Assembly (NCBI GenBank): GCA_017304475.1
Contig: JAFKKV010000020.1
Location: forward strand, 124,001-188,000
DNA from: Hyphomicrobiales bacterium
Lineage (GTDB): Bacteria > Pseudomonadota > Alphaproteobacteria > Rhizobiales > Phreatobacteraceae
Direction: 5' to 3'
Length of the DNA: 64,000 nucleotides
Shown here: piece after piece, positions 1 to 7,785 of the stretch
How the letters are laid out: each line of letters begins with the position of its first letter
Position numbering within the stretch: position 1 is the first letter of the stretch
Position numbers and translations under genes: made by a program
Notes under the pieces: generated by a model
The model's input: the letters and a program-made list of their open reading frames with translations, nothing else
Told to the model about the DNA's origin: nothing
Databases searched by the model: none

Positions 1-402
1 GCCCCGTGCTCCATGCCCATGGACCGCAACAAGGAATTCCAGGCCACCTTCACCCGCGAGGGCTTCCAGCCCACCGTCGTCGACGTCAAGACGACCGTCT
101 CGCGCGAAGGCGGCACCAGCTTCGCGGGCAACCTGCTGCTCGGCGGCCTCATCGGCATGGGCGTCGACGCGGCGTCGGGGGCTGCGCTGGATCACACGCC
201 CAATCCGGTGATCGGCCGTTTGGCCGCGATTATTCCGGCACCGCCGACGGTGCAGCAACCGAGTCGCGAACGGCAACGGCCGAGGCCAAGCACGCGGGTG
301 CCGGTGGCGAGTTTGCCGAGGACGCTGGCCGCCGACACTCCCGTGGCCCCATCGATGCTCACGGTCACGGCGGCCCCGGCCCAGGCCGGGCAGAGGCCAT
401 AA
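1..402 (+). CDS. hypothetical protein, C-terminal part only
   Basis: The frame is open from the first base, so the N-terminus lies outside the window; 133 residues are visible. The visible part starts around APCSMPMDRNKEF and contains a glycine-rich stretch (GNLLLGGLIGMGVDAASG) followed by DHTPNP. This resembles small envelope-associated proteins of Hyphomicrobiales that often start with a lipoprotein signal and a PEGA-like fold, but the diagnostic N-terminus is missing. The last 50 residues are Pro/Arg-rich and of low complexity. Function is unknown. The family guess is from memory of similar sequences. Confidence 0.5.
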   Translation, partial: APCSMPMDRNKEFQATFTREGFQPTVVDVKTTVSREGGTSFAGNLLLGGLIGMGVDAASGAALDHTPNPVIGRLAAIIPAPPTVQQPSRERQRPRPSTRVPVASLPRTLAADTPVAPSMLTVTAAPAQAGQRP

Positions 403-937
403 GGACCGGCCGCCCTATCAAAGCTCCGTGGCCCTCGGCCACCCTGAGCTCTCCGGCAGAGAACCGCTACGGTGGATCACGGCATCGACGCGCGTGGCAC
501 GAATAGACGTGCCGCCGAGGCCCGACCCCACGAGGCGACGCCATTCCCCTGCATTCAGGACATGGACGATGGCGACGCCTCCCGCAGATCGAGGAATACT
601 CGCTGCGCGCATGACGAGGGAACCTGTCGAATTCCCAACCTTATGATCTCGGCTCGGGAATTAGCCCATGCCTGGGCGATAAGGGGGATGAGGCATATGT
701 CGCCGCAATGCGGCAGATCGAGATCGGCGGACAGAAGGCCCAATACCCCTGCGACAAAACCGCCCCGCCGCCCCTCTCTTGCTTCTCTTACCCACTCACC
801 AGTTACATACTTGATTGACGCTCCCCGTCCCTCCTGACTATCGTCCTCGCCAATCGCGACGACGGGCCGCCCTTGCACCCGGCCCACACTCGCGTGACCG
901 ATGGGCGTCAAGCCCGCGTCATCATTGGGAGGATCTC
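403..937. other. intergenic region with one candidate operator
   Basis: About 535 bases without a gene I can support. Open frames exist on both strands, but they overlap one another and have no recognisable domain or good ribosome binding site. The only structured element I see is the operator-like motif at 794-811, listed separately. The stretch 811-841 (TTGATT/TTGACG followed by GACTAT) could be promoter material but is a poor match. Confidence 0.5.
794..811. promoter_or_regulatory. candidate TetR operator, copy 1
   Basis: ACTCACCAGTTACATACT lies about 127 bases before the TctC-type gene. The same 18 bases with one change (T for A at position 14) occur at 12292-12309 upstream of the ABC operon. 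In this copy the left half-site of the palindrome is degenerate. Sharing between two transport promoters flanking a tetR gene suggests a common repressor site. The binding protein is inferred, not shown. Confidence 0.5.
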
Positions 938-1921
938 GTGAGCATGATCAGGCTGGCGCTTGCCGCTGCCCTTTCCACCGTCCTGGCCGGCGCCGTCGAG
1001 AGCCGGGCGCAGGGCTTTCCGTCGCGGCCGATCACCATGGTCGTGCCGTTCGCGCCGGGCGGGCCCACCGACATCGTCGCGCGCATCGTCGCCGAGCGCA
1101 TGTCGCAGACGCTCGGCCAGCAGGTGGTGATCGAGAATGTCGCGGGCGCCGCCGGCACCACCGGGGCAGCGCGCGTGGCGCGCTCGGCGCCCGACGGCCA
1201 CACCATCCTCATGGGCCCGATGAGCACCATGAGCTTCTCGCCGGCGCTCTATCCCAGGCTCGCCTTCGATCCGCTCACCGATTTCGAGCCGGTCGGCATC
1301 GTCGCCTCGGCGCCGATCATGCTGGTCGCCTCGAACCAGAGCCCGGGCGCCACGCTGGCGGACTTTTCGGCCCACCTGAAAACCAATGCCCAGGGCGTCA
1401 ACAATGGCAATGCCGGCGTCGGCTCCACCTCGCATCTCGCCTGCGTGCTCTACAACAACAGGGTCGGCGTGCAGCCGACGCTGGTGCCCTATCGCGGCAC
1501 GGGCCCGGCGCTGCAGGACCTCGTCGCCGGCCAGATCGGTTATCTCTGCGACCAGGTGACCAGCCTGATGGCGCAGGTGCAGGCCGGCGCGGTCAAGCCG
1601 CTCGCCGTGCTGGCGCCCACCCGCTCGGCGGTGCTGCCGAACGTGCCGACCTCAGCCGAAGCCGGCCTGCCGGGCGTCGAAATGGTGGTGTGGAATTCGG
1701 TCTTCGCGCCCAAGGGCACGCCGGCGCCCATCGTCGCCGCGCTCAATGCCGCGATCCAGAAGGCGATCGAGGACCCCGCCGCCTTGAAGAGCTTCCTTCA
1801 GCTCGGCGCCGAGCCGCCGGCCGCCGCCCAGCGCTCGCCGGAGGCGCTGCGCGCGACCCATGCCGCCGATGTCGCCAAATGGGGCCAGATCATCCGGGAC
1901 GCCAATATCAAGGTGGAGTGA
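938..1921 (+). CDS. TctC/Bug-family periplasmic solute-binding protein
   Basis: Mature protein of about 300 residues of the tripartite tricarboxylate transporter receptor (TctC/Bug) family. It has a signal peptide (MIRLALAAALSTVLAG...SRAQ) and then FPSRPITMVVPFAPGG, the typical Bug N-terminus that binds a carboxylate ligand. Later family features are GPM(S)TMSFSPALY, the PYRGTGPAL segment and the GVEMVVWN segment. The GTG at 938 follows GGAGG at 928-932 with 5 bases between; ATG at 944 is the alternative and differs by two residues. No TctA or TctB membrane gene is near, as is common for these often orphan receptors. A tetR gene follows on the same strand, and a candidate operator lies upstream. 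Confidence 0.88.
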   Translation: MSMIRLALAAALSTVLAGAVESRAQGFPSRPITMVVPFAPGGPTDIVARIVAERMSQTLGQQVVIENVAGAAGTTGAARVARSAPDGHTILMGPMSTMSFSPALYPRLAFDPLTDFEPVGIVASAPIMLVASNQSPGATLADFSAHLKTNAQGVNNGNAGVGSTSHLACVLYNNRVGVQPTLVPYRGTGPALQDLVAGQIGYLCDQVTSLMAQVQAGAVKPLAVLAPTRSAVLPNVPTSAEAGLPGVEMVVWNSVFAPKGTPAPIVAALNAAIQKAIEDPAALKSFLQLGAEPPAAAQRSPEALRATHAADVAKWGQIIRDANIKVE

Positions 1922-1995
1922 GGGGAGCCGGCAGGCGGCGCGAGGTTGGGGGGCCTCGCGCCGCGGCCGGTGCAGCCAGGCAAGGCACCTTTCGC

Positions 1996-2014
1996 CTCTC
2001 CCCACCGGGGAGAG
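1996..2014. repeat. short palindrome CTCTCCCC-ACC-GGGGAGAG
   Basis: A perfect 8-bp stem with a 3-base loop in the gap between the TctC gene and tetR. The same core appears in the larger composite repeat at 10075-10312. There is no U-run after the stem, so a simple intrinsic terminator is unlikely. It is probably one member of a dispersed REP-like family. Confidence 0.6.
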
Positions 2015-2177
2015 ATTTGGGATCGTGCATCGAACGCTGCCGTTCGATCCCGGTGGAAGGCGCAACACCACGGCATGACGCTGCAAACGCCGCGTGGCAG
2101 TGTGGGCAAGGGTCGAATCGGCATGAGGAGGCGACCTCACAGCGTTCGCCTGGTCGAGATCGAAGGGGCCCCGAAAC

Positions 2178-2843
2178 ATGCGCGAGGACGATGTGAAGTC
2201 CGACAGCGCCCCCGTCGCGAAAGTGGTGCGCAAGCGCGACAGCGTCGGCACGCGCGCCCGCATCCTCAATGTCGCCACCCGCGAATTCGCCAACAAGGGC
2301 TTCGAGGGCGCCAAGACCGACGACATCGCGGATCGCGCGCGCATCAACAAGCGCATGATCTATCACTATTTTTCGTCGAAGGAGCAGCTCTACCTGGCGG
2401 TCCTCGAGGCGGTCTATGACCAGGCGCGCTCGGCCGAGCACCGGCTCGATCTCGAAAGGCTGGAGCCGCTCGATGCGCTCGCCCGCTTCGTCGAATTCAC
2501 CTTCGACAGTTTCGTGCGCGACCGCACCTTCATCAACCTGCTCGCCACCGAAAACCGCCAGCGCGCCAAGGTGCTGAAGAAGTCGGAGCGGGTGAACACC
2601 ATGAACTCGCCGATCATCGCCGCGATGGACGGGATCCTGAAGGCCGGTGTCGACAAGGGCACCATCCGGCCGGGGCTCGACGCCCTGCAGCTGTGGATCA
2701 CCATTACCGGCGTCTGCTATTTCTTCTTCTCCAACATTTATACGCTGTCGGTGATCTTCGAGACCGATTTCGAAAAGGCCGAGGTGATCGCGGAGCGGCG
2801 CGCCCATGTGGTGGATTTCGTGATGCGGGGCGTGAGGGCGTGA
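2178..2843 (+). CDS. TetR/AcrR-family transcriptional regulator
   Basis: 221 residues. The N-terminal helix-turn-helix spans about residues 24-70 (TRARILNVATREFANKGF, DDIADRARINKRMIYHYF), which is standard for TetR DNA-binding domains. The C-terminal ligand domain has an aromatic-rich helix (ITGVCYFFFSNIYTLSV) and resembles the RutR/TetR_C group. The ATG follows GGGGCCCCGAAAC, so the ribosome site is only moderate. It lies 256 bases after the TctC gene on the same strand. The shared motif upstream of the TctC gene and of the leftward ABC operon makes those its most likely targets. The effector is unknown and is probably the transported compound or a breakdown product. Confidence 0.88.
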   Translation: MREDDVKSDSAPVAKVVRKRDSVGTRARILNVATREFANKGFEGAKTDDIADRARINKRMIYHYFSSKEQLYLAVLEAVYDQARSAEHRLDLERLEPLDALARFVEFTFDSFVRDRTFINLLATENRQRAKVLKKSERVNTMNSPIIAAMDGILKAGVDKGTIRPGLDALQLWITITGVCYFFFSNIYTLSVIFETDFEKAEVIAERRAHVVDFVMRGVRA

Positions 2844-2932
2844 GGGGTTGGTCGAGGTTGGGTCAGGGCTGGCGGCCATAGCATCTGGCAAGCCACGGCT
2901 TAAGCTGCGTGGCTCACCTGATCACACCTGAA

Positions 2933-3035
2933 CCACCTCGTCTTGGCCGGGCTTGTCCCGGCCACCCACGACTTGACCAGGCCTCGAGTCCTGAATTCGT
3001 GGATGCCCGGGCCAAGCCAGGGCAAGACGAGGTGG
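2933..3035. repeat. dispersed long inverted repeat, copy 1
   Basis: The left arm starts CCACCTCGTCTTGGCCGGG and the right arm ends with CAAGACGAGGTGG. The arms are imperfect complements of about 40 bases around a short centre. A close relative sits at 3937-4034 and a more diverged one at 62279-62425, so this is a family. No coding capacity. It lies in the gap between tetR and the outer-membrane protein gene. Confidence 0.75.
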
Positions 3036-3162
3036 TGTCGTCGCTGCCACAGGTCCCAGGGGACAGAACCACCTCACTGCCACCCCTGCGATCATTTGGC
3101 AGGTTGCACACGCCATTGCCCCGTATAGAAACGTGGGCCATCCGGGCAGTGATCAAGGCTCC

Positions 3163-3846
3163 ATGCGCATGTCGAAAAAGGTGTTGGGGGTCAGCGCGCT
3201 GGCCGCAGTGCTTGCCGGTCCGGCGCCCGTCTTGGCCGAGCCGCTGTCCTGGACTGGACCATGGGTCGGCGTCACGGCCGGTATCAGGCGGGATGTTGCG
3301 ACAGCGGGCGATCCCCCCAGCTCTCAGGGCCTTGTAACGCTTTACGATCGGAGCGCCTTGACCGGCGGCACTCTTGGCCTCAATGCGGGCTATGATTTCC
3401 AGTTCGGCCGCTTCGTCGCCGGCCCGATCGCCGGCATCGATTTCAGCCGCTCGCGGCTTGCCGGCAATATGCCCTATTTCGGCGCGCGGGCCGGCTTCCT
3501 GGTCACCGACCGGATCCTGCTGTTCCTCACTGGCGGCATCCAGAGCATGCAGAATGCTCCGGATGGGTCGATCTGGTACCTCGACCCATCCGACTGGTCC
3601 GTGCACAAGTTCGGCTACAGCGCCAAAGCTGGTCGGCGATGGGGCGCCTTTGTCGGCGCGGGCACCGAATATCGGCTCACCGGCAACTGGTCCGTTACGG
3701 CGGATTACAGCTATGGCCAGACGCGTGGCCATTTCGATGGATTTGTGAGCTTGCCACCGGCGGCGGCAGTGTCAGGCGTGCGGATCAACCTGAATACGAC
3801 GGTCTCGACACACACGTTCCGGCTGGGTGTGAAATACCGGCTGTGA
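3163..3846 (+). CDS. outer-membrane beta-barrel protein
   Basis: 227 residues with a clear Sec signal peptide (MRMSKKVLGVSALAAVLAGPAPVLA), then the mature start EPLSWTGPWVGVTAG. The SWTGPWVGV opening, alternating hydrophobic strands (GGTLGLNAGYDFQFG, YFGARAGFLVTDRILLFLTGG, SVTADYSYGQ) and the final strand THTFRLGVKYRL are typical of the small porin-like barrels common in Hyphomicrobiales. ATG 3163 is chosen because it starts directly at the signal peptide; an upstream GTG at 3133 would add ten unlikely residues, and ATG 3169 is also possible. Repeats flank it on both sides. No specific substrate can be assigned. Confidence 0.75.
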   Translation: MRMSKKVLGVSALAAVLAGPAPVLAEPLSWTGPWVGVTAGIRRDVATAGDPPSSQGLVTLYDRSALTGGTLGLNAGYDFQFGRFVAGPIAGIDFSRSRLAGNMPYFGARAGFLVTDRILLFLTGGIQSMQNAPDGSIWYLDPSDWSVHKFGYSAKAGRRWGAFVGAGTEYRLTGNWSVTADYSYGQTRGHFDGFVSLPPAAAVSGVRINLNTTVSTHTFRLGVKYRL

Positions 3847-3936
3847 CGGACCCGTGAGCCTCGCGAAGCGCGCCTGAAGCCCGGCGTCTCCTCGAGGTAA
3901 AGCAATGGCTTTGCCGGGGGCGGAACACCGCCCTCC

Positions 3937-4034
3937 CCGTCTTGGCCGGGCTCGTCCCGGCCACCCACGACTTGACCAAGCGGCGAGTGCTGAATGCGTG
4001 GATGCCCGGGACAAGCCCGGGCAAGACGAGGTGG
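3937..4034. repeat. dispersed long inverted repeat, copy 2
   Basis: Near copy of the element at 2933-3035: the left arm contains GTCTTGGCCGGGCTCGTCCC and the right arm GGACAAGCCCGGGCAAGACG. The arms pair better than in copy 1. A short partial duplication of the right end (GGCAAGACAAGGTGG) follows at about 4040-4054. It lies between the convergent outer-membrane protein and TIM-barrel genes. Confidence 0.75.
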
Positions 4035-4100
4035 TGCCAGGCAAGACAAGGTGGAGCGAGTGGACCGGGCGTCACCGCTCGTTGCTCGCCATTCGCCCCC

Positions 4101-4967
4101 TCACACCACGCTCTTGTGCCTCTCGATACAGGTCCGCAGCACCTCGTCCATCGGGCGCTTCCACCAGTCGAGCTCGCTGAAGATCTCGACCTCCGAAAAC
4201 CCGGCAAAACCCTCGGCCTCGACGGCGGCGCGGATCTTGGAGATTTCGATCACGCCGTCGCCCATCATGCCGCGGTCGTTCAGGAGGTCGCGGGTCGGCA
4301 CCAGCCAGTCGCAGACATGGAAGGCGAGCAGGCGCTCACGCCCGGCCCGCTTGATGTCGCGGTAGAGATTCGGGTCCCACCAGATGTGATAGACGTCCGC
4401 CGCGACGCCCAGCGCGCCGGTGCGGGCCGGATCCAGCCGGTCGCAAATGTCGAGCGCCTGTTCCAGCGTGTTCACGCAGGCCCGGTCGGCGGCGTACATG
4501 GGATGCAGCGGCTCGATGGCGAGCGGCATCCCGGCGCCGCGGGCGTATTCGAGCAGTTCGCCGATGCCGTCCTCGACCTGTCGGCGGGCGGCGCCGAGGT
4601 CGTGCGAGACGGCAGAGCCTGGCCGCGCATAATGCGGCAGGCCGCCGACCACCAGGACGAGGCAGGCGGCATCGAACGCCCTAGCCGCGTCGACCGCCCG
4701 GCGGTTGTCGTCGCGCGCCTCCTGGCGCTTGGATGCATCGGCCGGGAACATGCCGCCCCGGCAATAGCCGGAGAGTTTCAGGCCATGGGTTTTGACGGCT
4801 TTCACCGCGGCCTCCAGCCCCACGGTCGCCACCTGGTCGCGCCAGGGCGAAATGGCTGGAATCTGGTGGCGCGCGCAGGCCTCGATGATGGCGAGGAGAT
4901 CGCCCTGTTTGCGCACCGTCGCAGTGTTCAGCGAGAGCTGGAAATGGTCGGTCGAGAAGTCACGCAT
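4101..4967 (-). CDS. sugar phosphate isomerase/epimerase-like TIM-barrel protein
   Basis: 288 residues of the AP-endonuclease-2/xylose-isomerase-like TIM-barrel family (IolE/hydroxypyruvate-isomerase type). Metal-site features are visible: E in LAIEPLHPMY, the D and H of GVAADVYHIWWDP, the H of LLAFHVCDW, and a C-terminal E in FSEVEIFSE. The length is normal. It is transcribed leftward like the dehydrogenase and DUF993 genes, but a 464-base gap with two inverted-repeat elements separates it from them. It may isomerise or epimerise a keto-sugar intermediate of the same pathway. The substrate cannot be read from sequence. Confidence 0.82.
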   Translation of the reverse strand: MRDFSTDHFQLSLNTATVRKQGDLLAIIEACARHQIPAISPWRDQVATVGLEAAVKAVKTHGLKLSGYCRGGMFPADASKRQEARDDNRRAVDAARAFDAACLVLVVGGLPHYARPGSAVSHDLGAARRQVEDGIGELLEYARGAGMPLAIEPLHPMYAADRACVNTLEQALDICDRLDPARTGALGVAADVYHIWWDPNLYRDIKRAGRERLLAFHVCDWLVPTRDLLNDRGMMGDGVIEISKIRAAVEAEGFAGFSEVEIFSELDWWKRPMDEVLRTCIERHKSVV

Positions 4968-4994
4968 GGATGCCGCCGGGATCGGGAAGGAAAG

Positions 4995-5033
4995 GCGTGG
5001 ATGGCCGGGACAAGCCCGGTCATGATGAAGTGG
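4995..5033. repeat. single arm of the dispersed inverted repeat
   Basis: GCGTGGATGGCCGGGACAAG followed by CCCGGTCATGATGAAGTGG matches the right arm of the repeats at 2933 and 3937. No left arm is present, so this is a half element. It abuts the start of the TIM-barrel gene. Confidence 0.55.
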
Positions 5034-5041
5034 AGAGCGCG

Positions 5042-5212
5042 GGAACCACTGCCGTCACCCCCGGCCGAGGCGAAGCCGAGGGGAAGGGGGCCCAGGGGTT
5101 GCAGAGCCCTTGGCCCAACACCGGATAGAACCCCGCCGAACATGCACCGAGGGCGTCGATGAAGCGGCCCCTGGACCCCCTTCCCTCGCTTCGCTCGCCG
5201 GGGGTGACGTCG
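5042..5212. repeat. GC-rich inverted-repeat element, tandem copy A
   Basis: The left arm 5053-5100 begins CGTCACCCCCGGCCGAGGCG and the right arm 5168-5209 ends GCCGGGGGTGACG. The two are near-complementary over more than 40 bases. The leading GGAACCACTG is also present in copy B, so the pair is a tandem duplication with a spacing of 217 bases. Confidence 0.75.
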
Positions 5213-5258
5213 GCGCATTGACCGGGACGAGCCCGGCGGCGACGAAACGGGGAGCCTA

Positions 5259-5428
5259 GGAACCACTGACGTCACCCCCGGCCGAGGCGAAGCCGAGGGG
5301 AAGGGGGTCCAGGGGTTGACGGGCCCGGTCGTCTACACCGCGAGACCAACCTGAGCGCATGCGCAGAGAGCGCGGTCTGTTGGCCCTGGACCCCCTTCCC
5401 TCGCTTCGCTCGCCGGGGGTGACGTAGA
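5259..5428. repeat. GC-rich inverted-repeat element, tandem copy B
   Basis: Second copy of the element at 5042-5212. The left arm 5269-5319 begins ACGTCACCCCCGGCCGAGGC and the right arm 5384-5425 ends CGGGGGTGACGT. It ends four bases before the stop codon of the DUF993 gene. The element could form a long hairpin at the 3' end of that transcript. Confidence 0.75.
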
Positions 5429-5431
5429 GGC

Positions 5432-6619
5432 TCACCCCCCGATCCCCCTGGTCGCCATGACCGCCGCCATGCGCGCCGCCGCCTGGTCCGGATCGCGCAG
5501 AATTCCCGCCTTGTCGGCGAGGCGGAACAGCTCGGCGAGATGCTGGGTCGAGCGCGTGCTCTCCTGGCCGCCGACCATGGTGAAATGGTCCTGGTGACCG
5601 TTGAGATAGGCGACGAAGACCACGCCGGTCTTGTAGAAGCGGGTCGGCGCCTTGAAGATGTGGCGCGACAGCGGCACAGTCGGCGCGAAGATCTCGTGGA
5701 AGGTTTTCAGATCGCCATCGGCCAGCGCCGACAGCGCACCCGCCGCGGCCGGCGCGATGGCGTCGAAAATGCCGAGCAAGGCGTGGGAATAGCCCTGCTC
5801 GTCGCCGGCGATCAGTTCGGCATAGTTGAAGTCGTCGCCGGTATACATCAGCACCTGCTTGTCCAGGCGCCGGCGCATGGCGATCTCCTTGTCCTTGTCC
5901 AGGAGAGAGACCTTGACGCCGTCGACCTTGGCGGCATTGCCGTTGATCACGCCGACCGCCGTATCCATGGCGGCGTTGAGATCCGGCGTGCCCCAATAGC
6001 CCGCGAGAGCCGGGTCGAACATGTCGCCGAGCCAGTGGATGATGACGGGCTGGGCGGCCTGGCTCAGGATCCGGTCATAAACCCGGGCATAGTCCGCCGG
6101 ACCCTTGGCGACCCGGGCAAGCGCCCGCGAGGCCATCATGATGATGCGGCCGCCGGCTGCCTCGATCGCCTCGAACTGGGTCTCATAGGCCTTGATCACG
6201 TCGTCGATCGAGCGCGTTTCGGCTGGATCCAGATGGTCGGTGCCGGCACCGGAAAACACCACCGCGCCCGGCGTCGCCTTGGAGGCCTTCACCGAGCGCT
6301 GGATCAGCTCCAGCGCCATGGGCCAGTCCAGCCCCATGCCGCGCTGGGCGGTGTCCATGGCCTCCGCCACGCCGAGGCCGAGGCCCCAGAGATAGTCGCG
6401 ATAGGCCATGGTCCGGTCCCAGTCGACGGCGACGCCGAGCCAGGGGTCGACCTCGGCATAGGGGTCGGCGACCATATGGGCGGCGGCCAAGGCCACGCGG
6501 TTCAGCGGCTTGGTGATCTTGTCCGGGAAGCTCTTCGGCGCGGAGAGCTGGTAGCGCTCCAGCTTGCGGTCGGCGGTCGGCAGAAGCACGCTCGCCTTGG
6601 TGTGCGGTTTGTCCAACAT
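5432..6619 (-). CDS. DUF993 dihydrodipicolinate-synthase-like protein
   Basis: 395 residues. The sequence matches the DUF993 family, annotated as dihydrodipicolinate synthase family because of a class I aldolase-like TIM barrel. Conserved blocks include VAVDWDRTMAYRDYLW, AMDTAQRGMGLDWP, VVFSGAGTDHLDP, IIHWLGDMFDPALAGYWG, VDGVKVSLLDKDKE (the Lys is a plausible Schiff-base lysine) and MYTGDDFNYAELI. The ATG at 6619 is preceded by GGAGG and is 14 bases after the dehydrogenase stop. In other bacteria this family occurs beside Gfo/Idh/MocA and sugar-isomerase genes, as here. I know of no established reaction. A retro-aldol step on a keto-sugar acid is a reasonable guess. Confidence 0.85.
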   Translation of the reverse strand: MLDKPHTKASVLLPTADRKLERYQLSAPKSFPDKITKPLNRVALAAAHMVADPYAEVDPWLGVAVDWDRTMAYRDYLWGLGLGVAEAMDTAQRGMGLDWPMALELIQRSVKASKATPGAVVFSGAGTDHLDPAETRSIDDVIKAYETQFEAIEAAGGRIIMMASRALARVAKGPADYARVYDRILSQAAQPVIIHWLGDMFDPALAGYWGTPDLNAAMDTAVGVINGNAAKVDGVKVSLLDKDKEIAMRRRLDKQVLMYTGDDFNYAELIAGDEQGYSHALLGIFDAIAPAAAGALSALADGDLKTFHEIFAPTVPLSRHIFKAPTRFYKTGVVFVAYLNGHQDHFTMVGGQESTRSTQHLAELFRLADKAGILRDPDQAAARMAAVMATRGIGG

Positions 6620-6633
6620 CTGCGTGTCCTCCT

Positions 6634-7785
6634 TCAAATCACCAGGGCGGGAACGTCGACCCAGCGGCGCTCCTTCCAGCTCTGCAGCGCGCATTCGACC
6701 AGTTGCACGCCCTTGGCGCCTTCCACCAGCGTGTAGGAATAGGGCGTGTTCTCGACCACGTGGCGAATGAACATTTCCCACTGCACCTTGAAGCCGTTGT
6801 CGTGCTGGACGTTGTCGGGAACCTTCTGCCAGGTCGAGCGGAAGTCGATGGTCTGCTTCTGGTCGGGGTTCCACACCGGACGCGGGGTGGCGGCGCGCGG
6901 CTGGATCATGCAGTCGTGCAGGCCGGCCACCGCCGAGCCCAAAGTGCCGTCGACATTGAAGGTCACGAGGTCGTCGCGATAGACGCGGGTCACCCAGGAC
7001 ATGTTCATATGGGCGATGACGCCGCCTTCCAGCTCGAAGGTGGCATAGGCCGCATCATCGGCGGTCGCCTTGTAGCGCTTGCCGTTTTCGTCGACACGCT
7101 CGGGGATATGGGTGGCCCCCAGGCAGGAGACCGATTTCACCTGGCCGAACAGGTTGTCGAGCACATAGCGCCAGTGGCAGACCATGTCGAGGATCATGCC
7201 GCCGCCGTCCTCGTTGCGGTAGTTCCAGGAGGGCCGCTGCGCCTCCTGCCAGTCGCCCTCGAACACCCAATAGCCGAACTCGCCGCGCACCGAGAGCATC
7301 TTGCCGAAAAAGCCGGAATCCCGGAGCATTTTCAGCTTCTGCAGGCCGGGCAGGAACAGCTTGTCCTGCACCGTGCCGTGTTTCACGCCCTTGTCGCGGG
7401 CGAGCCGGCAAATGCGCAGTGCCTCCGGCAGATTGGTCGAGATCGGCTTCTCGCAATAGATGTGCTTGCCGGCATGGATCGCCTGGTCGAGCAGCGTCGG
7501 GCGCATCTGGGTGGTCGCGGCGTCGAAGAAGATCTGGTTCTTCGGATCGGCGATGGCCGCATCGAGATCGGTGCCCCAGCGCTCCACGCCATTGGCCTTG
7601 GCAAGGGCTGCCACCTTGTCGGCATTGCGGCCGATCAGGATCGGGTCGAGCTGCACCTTCGAGCCGTCTGACAAGGTCACGCCGCCCTGCGCCCGGATGG
7701 CCGCGACCGAGCGCACCAGATGCTGGTTGGTGCCCATGCGGCCGGTGACGCCGTTCATCACGACACCAAGGGTTTTCGTCGTCAT
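6634..7785 (-). CDS. Gfo/Idh/MocA-family oxidoreductase
   Basis: 383 residues. The N-terminal Rossmann fold (GVVMNGVTGRMGTNQHL) lacks the plain GxGxxG of most members but keeps the fold pattern. The catalytic-type EKP motif is in KHIYCEKPIST. The C-terminal alpha/beta substrate domain includes GGGMILDMVCHWRY, in which D and H are expected active-site residues. It probably oxidises a sugar, inositol or sugar-acid hydroxyl with NAD(P). Its start overlaps the stop of the enolase-superfamily gene (ATGA), and it is followed after 14 bases by the DUF993 gene, so the three are translationally linked. Confidence 0.88.
   Translation of the reverse strand: MTTKTLGVVMNGVTGRMGTNQHLVRSVAAIRAQGGVTLSDGSKVQLDPILIGRNADKVAALAKANGVERWGTDLDAAIADPKNQIFFDAATTQMRPTLLDQAIHAGKHIYCEKPISTNLPEALRICRLARDKGVKHGTVQDKLFLPGLQKLKMLRDSGFFGKMLSVRGEFGYWVFEGDWQEAQRPSWNYRNEDGGGMILDMVCHWRYVLDNLFGQVKSVSCLGATHIPERVDENGKRYKATADDAAYATFELEGGVIAHMNMSWVTRVYRDDLVTFNVDGTLGSAVAGLHDCMIQPRAATPRPVWNPDQKQTIDFRSTWQKVPDNVQHDNGFKVQWEMFIRHVVENTPYSYTLVEGAKGVQLVECALQSWKERRWVDVPALVI

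Noticed and set aside
555-911. 118-codon leftward open frame before the TctC gene
   Set aside because: No ribosome site or domain, and it overlaps the candidate operator; probably chance.
1996-2014. The CTCTCCCC hairpin as an intrinsic terminator of the TctC gene
   Set aside because: No T-run follows on either strand, and the core recurs elsewhere, so it is better read as a repeat.
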